NCBI RefSeq assembly: GCF_008364825.1
Contig: NZ_VTTO01000001.1
Coordinates: 626,837-690,836 of the forward strand
Source: Azospirillum sp. B21
GTDB taxonomy: Bacteria > Pseudomonadota > Alphaproteobacteria > Azospirillales > Azospirillaceae
Length of the DNA stretch: 64,000 nt
Direction of reading: 5' to 3'
Position 1 is the stretch's first letter. Every line of letters starts with the position of its first letter. Both the position numbers and the translations under genes were made by a program. This document shows, in pieces, positions 49,347 to 57,702 of this stretch. A model generated the notes under the pieces. That model ran no database searches. It had not been told where the DNA came from and worked only from the letters and a program-made list of their open reading frames with translations.

Positions 49347-50351
49347 ATGACCTCCACCGCCTATTCGTCCGCTCTGACCGGCGTCTTCCTGCTCTGTCTC
49401 GCCGTCGGCTGGTACCTGTCGACGCGGGTGCTGCGCTATCTGCTGGCCAGCAGCATCATGGACATCCCGAACGAGCGGTCGAGCCATCAGGCCCCGACTC
49501 CCCGCGGCGGCGGCTGGGCGGTGATGCTGACGGTGGTGCCGGTCTTCGCCATCGCCGGGATCGCCTTCGGCCGGCCGGTGGAGACCGGGGCGGTGCTGCT
49601 GGGCACGCTGGCGCTGATAGGGGTGTCGTGGATGGACGACCGGCGCGAGCTGTCGCCGCTGCTGCGGCTGGCGGTGCAGGCGCTGGCGGTGGCCTTCGGG
49701 CTGCTGGCGCTGCCGTCCGACCAGCTGGTGTGGCAGGGCTGGCTGCCTTGGGCGCTGGACCGGGCGGCGACCGCCTTCCTGTGGCTGTGGTTCGTCAACC
49801 TCTACAATTTCATGGACGGGATCGATGGGCTGGCCGGCAGCGAGACGATCCTGATCGGCGGCGGCGTGGCGCTGGTGTCGCTGGTGATGGGAGAGTTCGG
49901 GCTAACCGGAGTCGCCGGGGCGGCGCTGGCCGGGGCGGCGGCGGGGTTCCTGACCCACAATTGGCGGCCGGCCCGCATGTTCATGGGCGATGTCGGCAGC
50001 ATCCCGCTCGGCCATATCCTGGCCTTCCTGCTGGCCTCGCTGGCGGCGCGTGGCGATTGGGCGGCGGCGCTGATCCTGCCCGCCTATTACCTGACCGACG
50101 CCACCATCACGCTGCTGCGCCGGCTGCTGCGCGGCGAGAAGATCTGGCAGGCCCACCGCGAGCATTTCTATCAGAAGGCCGCCAAGGGCGTCGGCCGGCA
50201 TGACCGCGTGGTGCTGACCATCATCGGCTACAGCCTCGTCCTCGTCGTTGCGGCGCTTGCCGCCGGGAGCTTCGGCGCCTGGACGCTCCTGCCCGGTGCG
50301 GTGACCGTCGCGCTGCTGCTGGCGACGCTGACGCGCATGTCGAAGGCCTGA
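49347..50351 (+). CDS. WecA/WbpL-like undecaprenyl-phosphate sugar-1-phosphate transferase
   Basis: A 334-residue inner-membrane protein with about nine to ten helices of the MraY/WecA family. It transfers a HexNAc-1-phosphate to undecaprenyl phosphate to start O-antigen assembly. Signatures: MDIPNERSSHQAPTPRGGG at about 38-56, the catalytic FMDGIDGLAG, MFMGDVGSIPLG and the cytoplasmic His loop AHREHFYQKA. Together with the downstream WbpV/WbpM-like genes it resembles the Pseudomonas WbpL/Rhizobium quinovosamine-initiating set. Confidence 0.92.
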   Translation: MTSTAYSSALTGVFLLCLAVGWYLSTRVLRYLLASSIMDIPNERSSHQAPTPRGGGWAVMLTVVPVFAIAGIAFGRPVETGAVLLGTLALIGVSWMDDRRELSPLLRLAVQALAVAFGLLALPSDQLVWQGWLPWALDRAATAFLWLWFVNLYNFMDGIDGLAGSETILIGGGVALVSLVMGEFGLTGVAGAALAGAAAGFLTHNWRPARMFMGDVGSIPLGHILAFLLASLAARGDWAAALILPAYYLTDATITLLRRLLRGEKIWQAHREHFYQKAAKGVGRHDRVVLTIIGYSLVLVVAALAAGSFGAWTLLPGAVTVALLLATLTRMSKA

Positions 50352-50356
50352 TTCCG

Positions 50357-51196
50357 ATGACCGCCGCATTCCTCGACCTGTCGGTCGTCCTCTACCATCC
50401 CGATCCGGACCTGCTGTCCCGCTCCCTCGACACCATCGGTGCCGCCGCCGACCGGCTGGCCGAGGGGACCGGGGTGCAGACCCGGCTGTGGATCGTCGAC
50501 AATGGCGCACCGGAGGGCAGCGACGCCGCATCCAACCCGTTCCGGGCGCTGCTGGACCTCTATGCGGAAGCCGGCCGACCGCCGGTGACGCTGATCGCCG
50601 GGCACGGCAATGTCGGCTATGGCGCCGGGCACAATCTGGCGATCCGGCAGGGCGACGCGCCCTATCACCTGATCCTGAACTACGACATCCTGCTGGAGCC
50701 CGACGCTCTGCTGGCCGGCTGGCGCTATATGGAGGCGCACCCGCGCACCGTGCTGCTGACGCCCAAGGTGTTCGGCCCGTCGGGGGAGCAGGAGTTCCTG
50801 TGCAAGCGCCGGCCGACCGTGCTGGACCTCGGCCTGCGCGCCTTCGCTCCCGCCTCGGTGAGGCGGCTGTTCGTCAAACGGCTCGACCGCTACGAGATGC
50901 GCGACGTCACACGCGACTCTGTCGTGACGGGTCTGGAGCAGGTCAGCGGCGCCTTCATGCTGTTCCGGCGCGACGCGCTGACCCGGCTGGGCGGCTTCGA
51001 CGACGGCTATTTCCTGTATTTCGAGGATTTCGACCTGTCGCGCCGGGCGATGGCACTGGGGGAGATCGCCTATGTGCCGGACGTGCGCATGGTGCATTTC
51101 GGCGGCAAGGCAGCGCGCAAGGGCAGCGCGCATATCCGCATGTTCGCCCGCTCCGCCCTACGCTTTTTCAACACGCACGGATGGCGGCTGGTCTGA
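50357..51196 (+). CDS. Family 2 glycosyltransferase
   Basis: A 279-residue GT-A fold enzyme, probably adding a sugar during O-antigen or related glycan assembly on the cytoplasmic face. The motifs LWIVDNGAP, GNVGYGAGHNLAIRQ and the DXD-like NYDILLEPD are followed by the acceptor-side motif YFEDFDLSRRAMALGE. It starts five bases after the WecA-like gene. Its last 39 bases overlap the convergent glycosyltransferase gene. Confidence 0.9.
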   Translation: MTAAFLDLSVVLYHPDPDLLSRSLDTIGAAADRLAEGTGVQTRLWIVDNGAPEGSDAASNPFRALLDLYAEAGRPPVTLIAGHGNVGYGAGHNLAIRQGDAPYHLILNYDILLEPDALLAGWRYMEAHPRTVLLTPKVFGPSGEQEFLCKRRPTVLDLGLRAFAPASVRRLFVKRLDRYEMRDVTRDSVVTGLEQVSGAFMLFRRDALTRLGGFDDGYFLYFEDFDLSRRAMALGEIAYVPDVRMVHFGGKAARKGSAHIRMFARSALRFFNTHGWRLV

Positions 51197-52207
51197 GCTG
51201 TGCGATTTCCGCAGCCCCGGCCGGCCGCGGGTCTTCAGCAGCAGCGGGTTCCAGGCGATCATGCCCGCGACCTGCCCCAGCGTGGCCTTCCGGTCGCGTT
51301 GGATGGCGCGGCGCTTGGCGATCATGCGCGGCAGCCCGCGCAACGCATCGCGGATGCCGCGGCCGATGGCGCCGGTGCGGTCGCTGCCCAGGCTGCGCAC
51401 CACCAGATAGACCACCAGCAGCGCATGGCCGGCGAAGGCCAGCGGCAGCAGCGGCAGCGGCATGTTCTTCACCATGGTCCACACCAGATTGCGGACGCCG
51501 TGATACTGGGCGAAGGTGCCGTACTGCTTGGACACGCCGCTGCTGACATGCTCCACCACCGCGTCGCCGACCTGGACCGCCGGGCCGCCGCTGAGCCGGA
51601 TGCGGAAGCCGAGATCGACATCCTCGCAATAGCAGAAGAAATCCTCGTCGAAGCCGCCGACGGCCTCGAAATAGTCGCGCCGGTACATGGCCGCGGCGGC
51701 GCAGGGCGAGAACACCGCGCCGCTGTAATAGGGCGGCTTCAGCATGCGGCGGTAATTGACCCGCCAGGCGAAGCCGAAGATGGAATACTGGTCGCCCTCG
51801 CCGTCGATCATGCGGGGATCGTGCGAGAAGAGCTGTGTCGAACCGAACATCGCCACGTCGGGCTGGGCAATGGCGGCGGCCTGCAGCCGCTCCATCCAGT
51901 CGCGGCGCGGAAAGGCGTCGGGGTTCAGCGTGACGATCCAGGGAACGGTGGCACCGGCCGCGCCGATGTTGTTGGCCTTGGCGAAGCCCACATTCGTGTC
52001 CAGCCGGACCATGCGGAATCGGGGATCGGCGGGCAGAGCGATGCCGTCGACGTCCTTCGAGGCATTGTCTACGATCACCACCTCGAAAGCGGGATCGGTC
52101 TGGTCGAGCAGACAGCCAATGACGCGATTGACGAAGTCGGCGCAATTAAAGCTGACGATGATGATTCGGCTGTGCCGATCATTCGCATCGTCCACGATAT
52201 GTGACAT
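51158..52207 (-). CDS. Family 2 glycosyltransferase (opposite strand)
   Basis: A 349-residue GT2 enzyme: VIVDNASKD, NVGFAKANNIGAAG, LNPDAFPRRDWMERL and the catalytic FFCYCEDVDLGFRIRLSG are all present. A hydrophobic stretch near the C-terminal third (PLLPLAFAGHALLVVYLVV) suggests membrane association. It is the only minus-strand gene in the polysaccharide cluster and converges with the previous glycosyltransferase with a 39-bp overlap. Confidence 0.92.
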   Translation of the reverse strand: MSHIVDDANDRHSRIIIVSFNCADFVNRVIGCLLDQTDPAFEVVIVDNASKDVDGIALPADPRFRMVRLDTNVGFAKANNIGAAGATVPWIVTLNPDAFPRRDWMERLQAAAIAQPDVAMFGSTQLFSHDPRMIDGEGDQYSIFGFAWRVNYRRMLKPPYYSGAVFSPCAAAAMYRRDYFEAVGGFDEDFFCYCEDVDLGFRIRLSGGPAVQVGDAVVEHVSSGVSKQYGTFAQYHGVRNLVWTMVKNMPLPLLPLAFAGHALLVVYLVVRSLGSDRTGAIGRGIRDALRGLPRMIAKRRAIQRDRKATLGQVAGMIAWNPLLLKTRGRPGLRKSHSSDQPPSVRVEKA

Positions 52208-52379
52208 GTCTTGGTAGCGTCCTTATTCACGCGTCCCTGTCCAGCTTATAACCATTCCCTTCATCAATCGAAAGCCGGAAAAGGTGCGTGGGACTTTGTG
52301 CCGTGGCACACCCTGGCCAAACCGGATAATAAATCGTCGCTCAGTCCACCATACGAACCAAGCCTGGACGATCCTGCAC

Positions 52380-53324
52380 ATGCGCGTTCTCCTGACCGGC
52401 GCCACCGGCTTCGTCGGCCGCCACACCGTTCCGCTGCTGGCCGCCCGCGGACACCGGGTGCGCGCGGCGCTGCGCACCGCCGCCGAAGGGCCGTGGGAGC
52501 CGGCCGTCGTCGGCGACATCGGCCCCGACACCGACTGGACCGCCGCGCTCGCCGGCATGGATGCCGTGATCCACATGGCGGCCCGCGTCCATGTGATGCG
52601 CGACACCGCCGCCGATCCGCTGGCGGAGTTCCGCCGCGTCAACACCGCCGGCACCATCCGGCTGGCGGAGCAGGCGGCCGCGGCCGGGGTGAAGCGCTTC
52701 GTCTTTCTCAGCAGCATCAAGGCGATGGTGGACGAAAGCCGCCCCACCCCGCTGGACGCGGCAACCACGCCCGATCCCCACAGCCCCTACGGCATTTCGA
52801 AGCTGGAGGCCGAGCGGGCGCTGGCGGAGATCGCGGCCCGCACCGGCATGGAGGTCGCGGTGATCCGCCCGCCGCTGGTCTATGGTCCCGGCGCCGCCGG
52901 CAACATGCGCGCATTGCTGAAGCTGGTGGCGACCGGCCTGCCCTTGCCCCTGGGCGGCATCCGCAACCGACGCAGCCTGATCTATGTCGGCAACCTCGCC
53001 GACGCGGTGGTGACGGTGCTGGAGCATCCCGACGCCGCCGGACAGACCTTCCTGGTCCAGGACGGCGAGCCGCTGTCGACCGCCGATCTGGTGCGCGCCA
53101 TCGCCGCCGCGCTCGACCGGCCGGCACGGCTGATCCCGGTGCCGCAGGGTCTGATGGCGCTGGGCGCGGCGTTGACCGGAACCCGGGCGGTGTTCGACCG
53201 TCTGGCCGGCACGCTGACGGTGGATGACGCTCTCATCCGCAACAGGCTTGGCTGGCGCCCGCCCCATGACCTTGCGACCGGGTTGCGCGCCACCGCGGAA
53301 TGGTTCAAAGCTTCCCGCGGCTGA
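52380..53324 (+). CDS. NAD-dependent sugar dehydrogenase/4-reductase, WbpV/WreQ-like
   Basis: A 314-residue SDR: NAD motif TGATGFVGRHTV at about 6-17, Ser in LSSIKAM, Tyr-X3-Lys in PYGISKLEAERAL. It matches the WbpV/RfbA-like group that reduces the 4-keto-6-deoxy-HexNAc intermediate to N-acetylquinovosamine. The WbpM-like dehydratase follows 63 bp downstream, which supports that role; exact substrate remains inferred. Confidence 0.87.
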   Translation: MRVLLTGATGFVGRHTVPLLAARGHRVRAALRTAAEGPWEPAVVGDIGPDTDWTAALAGMDAVIHMAARVHVMRDTAADPLAEFRRVNTAGTIRLAEQAAAAGVKRFVFLSSIKAMVDESRPTPLDAATTPDPHSPYGISKLEAERALAEIAARTGMEVAVIRPPLVYGPGAAGNMRALLKLVATGLPLPLGGIRNRRSLIYVGNLADAVVTVLEHPDAAGQTFLVQDGEPLSTADLVRAIAAALDRPARLIPVPQGLMALGAALTGTRAVFDRLAGTLTVDDALIRNRLGWRPPHDLATGLRATAEWFKASRG

Positions 53325-53387
53325 TTACCGGGCTGGAACCGCCATCGCCGGCTCCAGCTGCCGAACGAATGAACAAGGTTTAGCGGC

Positions 53388-55322
53388 ATGCGCATCCCGT
53401 CCGCACGGGCATCCCTGGTGTTCCTGCATGATCTGGCGATGACCGGGGTGGCCCTGGTCGTCGCCCTCTATCTGCGGGTGGGCGGTTCCGCCTTCGGCCT
53501 CTATTCCGACGCGCTGTCCATCGCGCTGCCGGTGCTGGTCGGCGTTTCGGCCGCTGTCTTCGTGCTGTTCGGGCTGTACCGCGGCATCTGGCGCTACGCC
53601 TCCATCCCCGACCTGATGCAGGTGGTGCGCGCCGTCACCGTGGCGGTGCTGTGTTTCGTGCTGGCGATGTTCCTGCTGACGCGTGCCGAACTGCTGCCCC
53701 GCTCGCTGCCGCCGATCCTGTGGCTGGTGCAGATGCTGCTGCTGGGCGGACCGCGCTTCGCCTACCGCTTCCTAAAGGACCGCCGCTTCAGCTGGGCCGA
53801 AGCGGTGGAGGGCGTGCCGCGCATCCCCGTCCTGCTGCTGGGCGTCGGCGATGCGGCGGAGCTGTTCATCCGCTCGCTCGACCAGCCGGGACAGTCGGCC
53901 TATCGCGTCGTCGGCATCCTGGACGACAAGGGCCGTCGCATCGGCCATGCGGTGCGCGGCGTGCCGGTGCTGGGCGGCCCCGACGATCTCGAACAGGTGG
54001 TCCAGGCGCTGGAGCGCAAGGACGAACGGCCGCAGCGGCTGATCATCACCAAGGGCAATGCCGAGTTGAAGGGATCGACCCTGCGCAGCCTGCTCGACCG
54101 GGCAGAGGCGCTTGGGCTGGTCATGTCCCGCCTGCCCAGCCTGACCGAGTTCAAGTCCGCACTCGGTGAAGGCAAGGGCGTGGAGGTGCGTCCCATCGCG
54201 CTGGAAGATCTGCTGGGCCGGCCGCAGGCGGTGCTGGACCGCGGTGCCATTTCCGGGCTGATCGGCGGGCGGCGGGTGATCGTCACCGGCGCCGGCGGCA
54301 CCATCGGCAGCGAACTGGTCCGCCAGATCGCCGCGCTGGGACCGGAGCGGCTGATCCTGCTCGATGCCGGAGAGTTCAACCTCTACAGCATCGAGATGGA
54401 GGTGCGGGAAAAGTTCCCAGGCCTCGACACCCGTGCGGTCATCGCCGACGTGCGCGACCGCGACCGGGTCATGCGCCTGTTTCAGGACGAACGCCCCGCC
54501 CTGGTCTTCCACGCCGCGGCGCTCAAGCATGTGCCGCTGGTGGAGGCCAACCCGTGCGAGGGCGCGTTGACCAATGTGGTCGGCACCCGCAACGTGGCCG
54601 ACGCGGCGCGCGCCGCCGGCTGCCTCGCCATGGTGCTGATCTCCACCGACAAGGCGATCCGCCCGACCAGCGTGATGGGCGCCGCAAAACGCTTCGCCGA
54701 GACCTATTGCCAGGCGCTGGACGTGCTGCCGCCGCGCGATGGGACGGAGCACGCCACCCGCTACATGACCGTGCGCTTCGGCAATGTGCTGGGCTCGTCC
54801 GGCTCCGTGGTGCCGCTGTTCACCCGGCAGCTGGCGCAGGGCGGGCCGCTGACCGTCACACATCCCGACATGCGCCGCTATTTCATGACGGTGCGCGAAG
54901 CGGTGGAGCTGGTGCTGCAGGCGTCGGCCCACGGCGCCACCCGCGCGGAGGACCGCGGCAAGATTCTGGTGCTGGACATGGGCGAGCCGGTGAAGATCGC
55001 CGACCTCGCCCGCCAGATGATCCGCTTGGCCGGCTACCGGCCGGGCGTTGACATCGAGATCGCCTTCACCGGCCTGCGTCCCGGCGAAAAGCTGTTCGAG
55101 GAGATCCTGACCGCCGCGGAGGCGCCGAGCCGCACCGAGGCCGACGGCGTCTTCCTCGCCTCCCCCCGGCTGATCGACTATGCGCTGATCAACCGCGCGG
55201 TGGGCGAACTGGAAGCAGCGGCGCGGGCCGGCGACGGCGACCGTGTGCTGACGATCCTCGGCACCGTCGTGCCCGATTTCCGCGCCGAGGCGGTGCTTCC
55301 GCCTGCCGCGACCCAGGCGTGA
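53388..55322 (+). CDS. WbpM-like membrane-anchored UDP-HexNAc 4,6-dehydratase
   Basis: A 644-residue protein. Four N-terminal membrane helices (about 10-125) are followed by a first Rossmann domain (VLLLGVGDAAELFIRSL) and the catalytic SDR domain with TGAGGTIGSELVRQ at about 299-312. The active-site segment STDKAIRPTSVMGAAKR has Met in place of the SDR Tyr, as is typical of WbpM/FlaA1-type 4,6-dehydratases. It supplies 4-keto-6-deoxy sugars to the WbpV-like reductase just upstream. Confidence 0.93.
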   Translation: MRIPSARASLVFLHDLAMTGVALVVALYLRVGGSAFGLYSDALSIALPVLVGVSAAVFVLFGLYRGIWRYASIPDLMQVVRAVTVAVLCFVLAMFLLTRAELLPRSLPPILWLVQMLLLGGPRFAYRFLKDRRFSWAEAVEGVPRIPVLLLGVGDAAELFIRSLDQPGQSAYRVVGILDDKGRRIGHAVRGVPVLGGPDDLEQVVQALERKDERPQRLIITKGNAELKGSTLRSLLDRAEALGLVMSRLPSLTEFKSALGEGKGVEVRPIALEDLLGRPQAVLDRGAISGLIGGRRVIVTGAGGTIGSELVRQIAALGPERLILLDAGEFNLYSIEMEVREKFPGLDTRAVIADVRDRDRVMRLFQDERPALVFHAAALKHVPLVEANPCEGALTNVVGTRNVADAARAAGCLAMVLISTDKAIRPTSVMGAAKRFAETYCQALDVLPPRDGTEHATRYMTVRFGNVLGSSGSVVPLFTRQLAQGGPLTVTHPDMRRYFMTVREAVELVLQASAHGATRAEDRGKILVLDMGEPVKIADLARQMIRLAGYRPGVDIEIAFTGLRPGEKLFEEILTAAEAPSRTEADGVFLASPRLIDYALINRAVGELEAAARAGDGDRVLTILGTVVPDFRAEAVLPPAATQA

Positions 55323-55378
55323 TTTCGAGGCTCGTTCCAGGCGCGAAAAAAAGTGAGCGACGAGGTGAGTTTAAGCGC

Positions 55379-55407
55379 TTGCATCCCCAAAAGGCCTGTG
55401 GCATAAC
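55379..55407 (+). promoter_or_regulatory. Possible promoter of the tRNA-Thr pair
   Basis: TTGCAT (55379-55384), a 17-bp spacer and CATAAC (55402-55407). Matches are moderate, but the spacer sequence (CCAAAAGGCC) resembles the one in the tRNA-Lys promoter. Confidence 0.4.
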
Positions 55408-55483
55408 CCGCGCCACTTCGGGGGGCGGTCAAGCCTGAACGCCTCACCCGAACGCATCGCCTCCGCGATGATCGGTTATCGGG

Positions 55484-55558
<75 letters not shown>

Positions 55559-55594
55559 TTCCTCCGATCGTGTCATAAGGCGCCTGCATCTGGC

Positions 55595-55669
<75 letters not shown>

Positions 55670-55804
55670 TTCCCCTCTTTAAAATTCCCCTTGAAAATCG
55701 GTTCATCGCTTCCTTGACCTTGCCGCCGAAAGGCCGCAAGAAACCCCGGCTTCTTCACATGTTGTGAAGTCACAGGTGCGGGTTCGTCTCGGGAGGATGT
55801 CACC

Positions 55805-56884
55805 ATGGCCGGCAACAGCTTCGGCACGCTTTTCCGCTTCACCACCTGGGGCGAAAGCCACGGTCCGGCCATCGGCGTCGTCGTGGACGGCTGCCCGTCG
55901 CTGATCGACCTCGTTGCGGAAACCGACATCCAGCCCTGGATGGACAAGCGCCGCCCCGGCCAGTCGCGCTACACCACCCAGCGCCAGGAACCCGATCAGG
56001 TGAAGATCCTGTCCGGCGTGTTCGAGGGCAAGACGACCGGCACCCCGATCTCGCTGCTGATCGAGAACACCGACCAGCGTTCCAAGGACTACAGCGACAT
56101 CGCCGGCAAATTCCGCCCCGGCCATGCCGACTACACCTACTGGCAGAAATACGGCATCCGCGATTACCGCGGCGGCGGTCGCTCCTCGGCGCGGGAAACC
56201 GCCTGCCGGGTTGCCGCTGGCGCGGTGGCGCGCAAGGTGCTGGGCTCCGCCATCCAGGTGCGCGGCGCGCTGGTGCAGATCGGCCCGCACAAGATCGACC
56301 GCAGCCGCTGGGACTGGGCCGAAATCGACAACAACCCCTTCTTCTGCCCCGACCCGGTCGCCGCCACCCAGTGGGCCGAATATCTCGACGGCATCCGCAA
56401 GAGCGGCTCGTCGGTCGGCGCGGTGGTCGAACTGGTGGCGTCCGGCGTGCCGGTCGGCCTGGGCGACCCGCTCTACGACAAGTTGGACAGCGATCTCGCC
56501 TGCGCGATGATGACGATCAACGCGGTGAAGGGCGTGGAGATCGGCAACGGCTTCGCCGCCGCCGAACTGACCGGCGAGTTGAACGCCGACGAGATGCGCA
56601 TGGGTCCGGACGGCCAGCCGCAGTTCCTGTCCAACAACGCCGGCGGCATCCTGGGCGGCATCTCCACCGGGCAGGACATCGTCCTGCGCTTCGCGGTGAA
56701 GCCGACCAGTTCGATCCTGACGCCGCGCCAGACGGTGGATACCGCCGGCAACGACACCGACATCCTGACCAAGGGCCGCCACGACCCCTGCGTCGGCATC
56801 CGCGCCGTGCCGGTGGGCGAGGCGATGATGGCCTGCGTGCTGGCCGACCACCTGCTGCGGCGGCGGGCCGAGCGGAGGGAGTGA
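55805..56884 (+). CDS. aroC: Chorismate synthase
   Basis: AroC converts 5-enolpyruvylshikimate-3-phosphate to chorismate using reduced FMN. The 359-residue protein carries the three family signatures: [16 protein letters not shown] near 17-32, the [19 protein letters not shown] segment near 122-140 and the C-terminal [23 protein letters not shown] lies upstream of the ATG. It is followed by repeat copy 5. Confidence 0.97.
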   Translation: MAGNSFGTLFRFTTWGESHGPAIGVVVDGCPSLIDLVAETDIQPWMDKRRPGQSRYTTQRQEPDQVKILSGVFEGKTTGTPISLLIENTDQRSKDYSDIAGKFRPGHADYTYWQKYGIRDYRGGGRSSARETACRVAAGAVARKVLGSAIQVRGALVQIGPHKIDRSRWDWAEIDNNPFFCPDPVAATQWAEYLDGIRKSGSSVGAVVELVASGVPVGLGDPLYDKLDSDLACAMMTINAVKGVEIGNGFAAAELTGELNADEMRMGPDGQPQFLSNNAGGILGGISTGQDIVLRFAVKPTSSILTPRQTVDTAGNDTDILTKGRHDPCVGIRAVPVGEAMMACVLADHLLRRRAERRE

Positions 56885-56906
56885 GGGCTTGGGCTTCTTG
56901 CAGACC

Positions 56907-57032
56907 TAGACCCCCACCTAGCCTCCCCCACTGGGTGGGGGAGGGACTGCCGCTGCTTTGCCGCAAGCACTTCCCCGCACAAGCGCTTATCCCCTCCCCC
57001 GCCCTGCGGGGGAGGGTTAGGGTGGGGGTCTA
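56907..57032. repeat. Palindromic intergenic repeat, copy 5 (best preserved ends)
   Basis: About 126 bp with clear terminal inverted repeats: TAGACCCCCACCTAGCCTCC at the left and GAGGGTTAGGGTGGGGGTCTA at the right. Inside are the hairpins CTCCCCCACTGGGTGGGGGAG and CCCTCCCCCGCCCTGCGGGGGAGGG-like. It lies between aroC and the next gene on the same strand. Confidence 0.8.
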
Positions 57033-57069
57033 ACCCCACCCCTTTCAATCAGCCCCACAGGACCACCCC

Positions 57070-57654
57070 ATGCCCGCCCTCCGCCACGGACAGCGCCTGA
57101 TCCTCGCCCTGGCGATGCTGGCCGCTCTCTCTGCCGGCGCTGCCCCCGTGGCCATGGCGGACAACAAGCCCTTCCAGGAGTTCGACGAGACCTTCAAGTC
57201 CTGGAAGCTCTACTGCCAACTCTGGACCGGCACGCGACAGGTCGAATGCGAACTGACCGCCCGCGGCACCAACGACCGCACCGCGCGGCTGGTCTGGCTG
57301 CGCTCGACCGAGAAATGGCGTGAGGGATTGCGGTTCCGGGTGTCCGCCGAATCGCTGGATCTTGACAGGCTGGTGCGGGTCTGGGCCGACCGGGCGGTGT
57401 TCAAGCCCGATTCCCCCTGCAAGCCTTACCGCTTCGAGACCAACACCTGTGCCGTGACTGATCCTGACATCAACCGCCGAATGGTGGAGCGGATCGCCCC
57501 GGCGCCGGAGGTCTCCATCGTCGGCCAGTCACCGGCCGGGGAGAAGACGGAGGTTCGCTTCCCCCTCGCCGGCTTCCGCGAGGCGGTGGAGCGCAGCGAC
57601 GCCATCCGCGCGATGGCGGGCAGACCGTGGGCAACCCGCCCCGATGCCGATTGA
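57070..57654 (+). CDS. Secreted IalB-like protein
   Basis: A 194-residue protein with a signal peptide (about 1-31, ending PVAMA-D). The mature part resembles invasion-associated locus B family proteins of Alphaproteobacteria: FKSWKLYCQLWTG with QVECELT, then a second Cys pair (SPCKPY and NTCAV). Two disulfides are likely. The name does not imply virulence; the family is common in free-living bacteria. The function here is unknown. Confidence 0.7.
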   Translation: MPALRHGQRLILALAMLAALSAGAAPVAMADNKPFQEFDETFKSWKLYCQLWTGTRQVECELTARGTNDRTARLVWLRSTEKWREGLRFRVSAESLDLDRLVRVWADRAVFKPDSPCKPYRFETNTCAVTDPDINRRMVERIAPAPEVSIVGQSPAGEKTEVRFPLAGFREAVERSDAIRAMAGRPWATRPDAD

Positions 57655-57702
57655 TCCCTATATAGCCATGCCAGCGACAAGAACCGACGGACTCCCCGCC
57701 CC

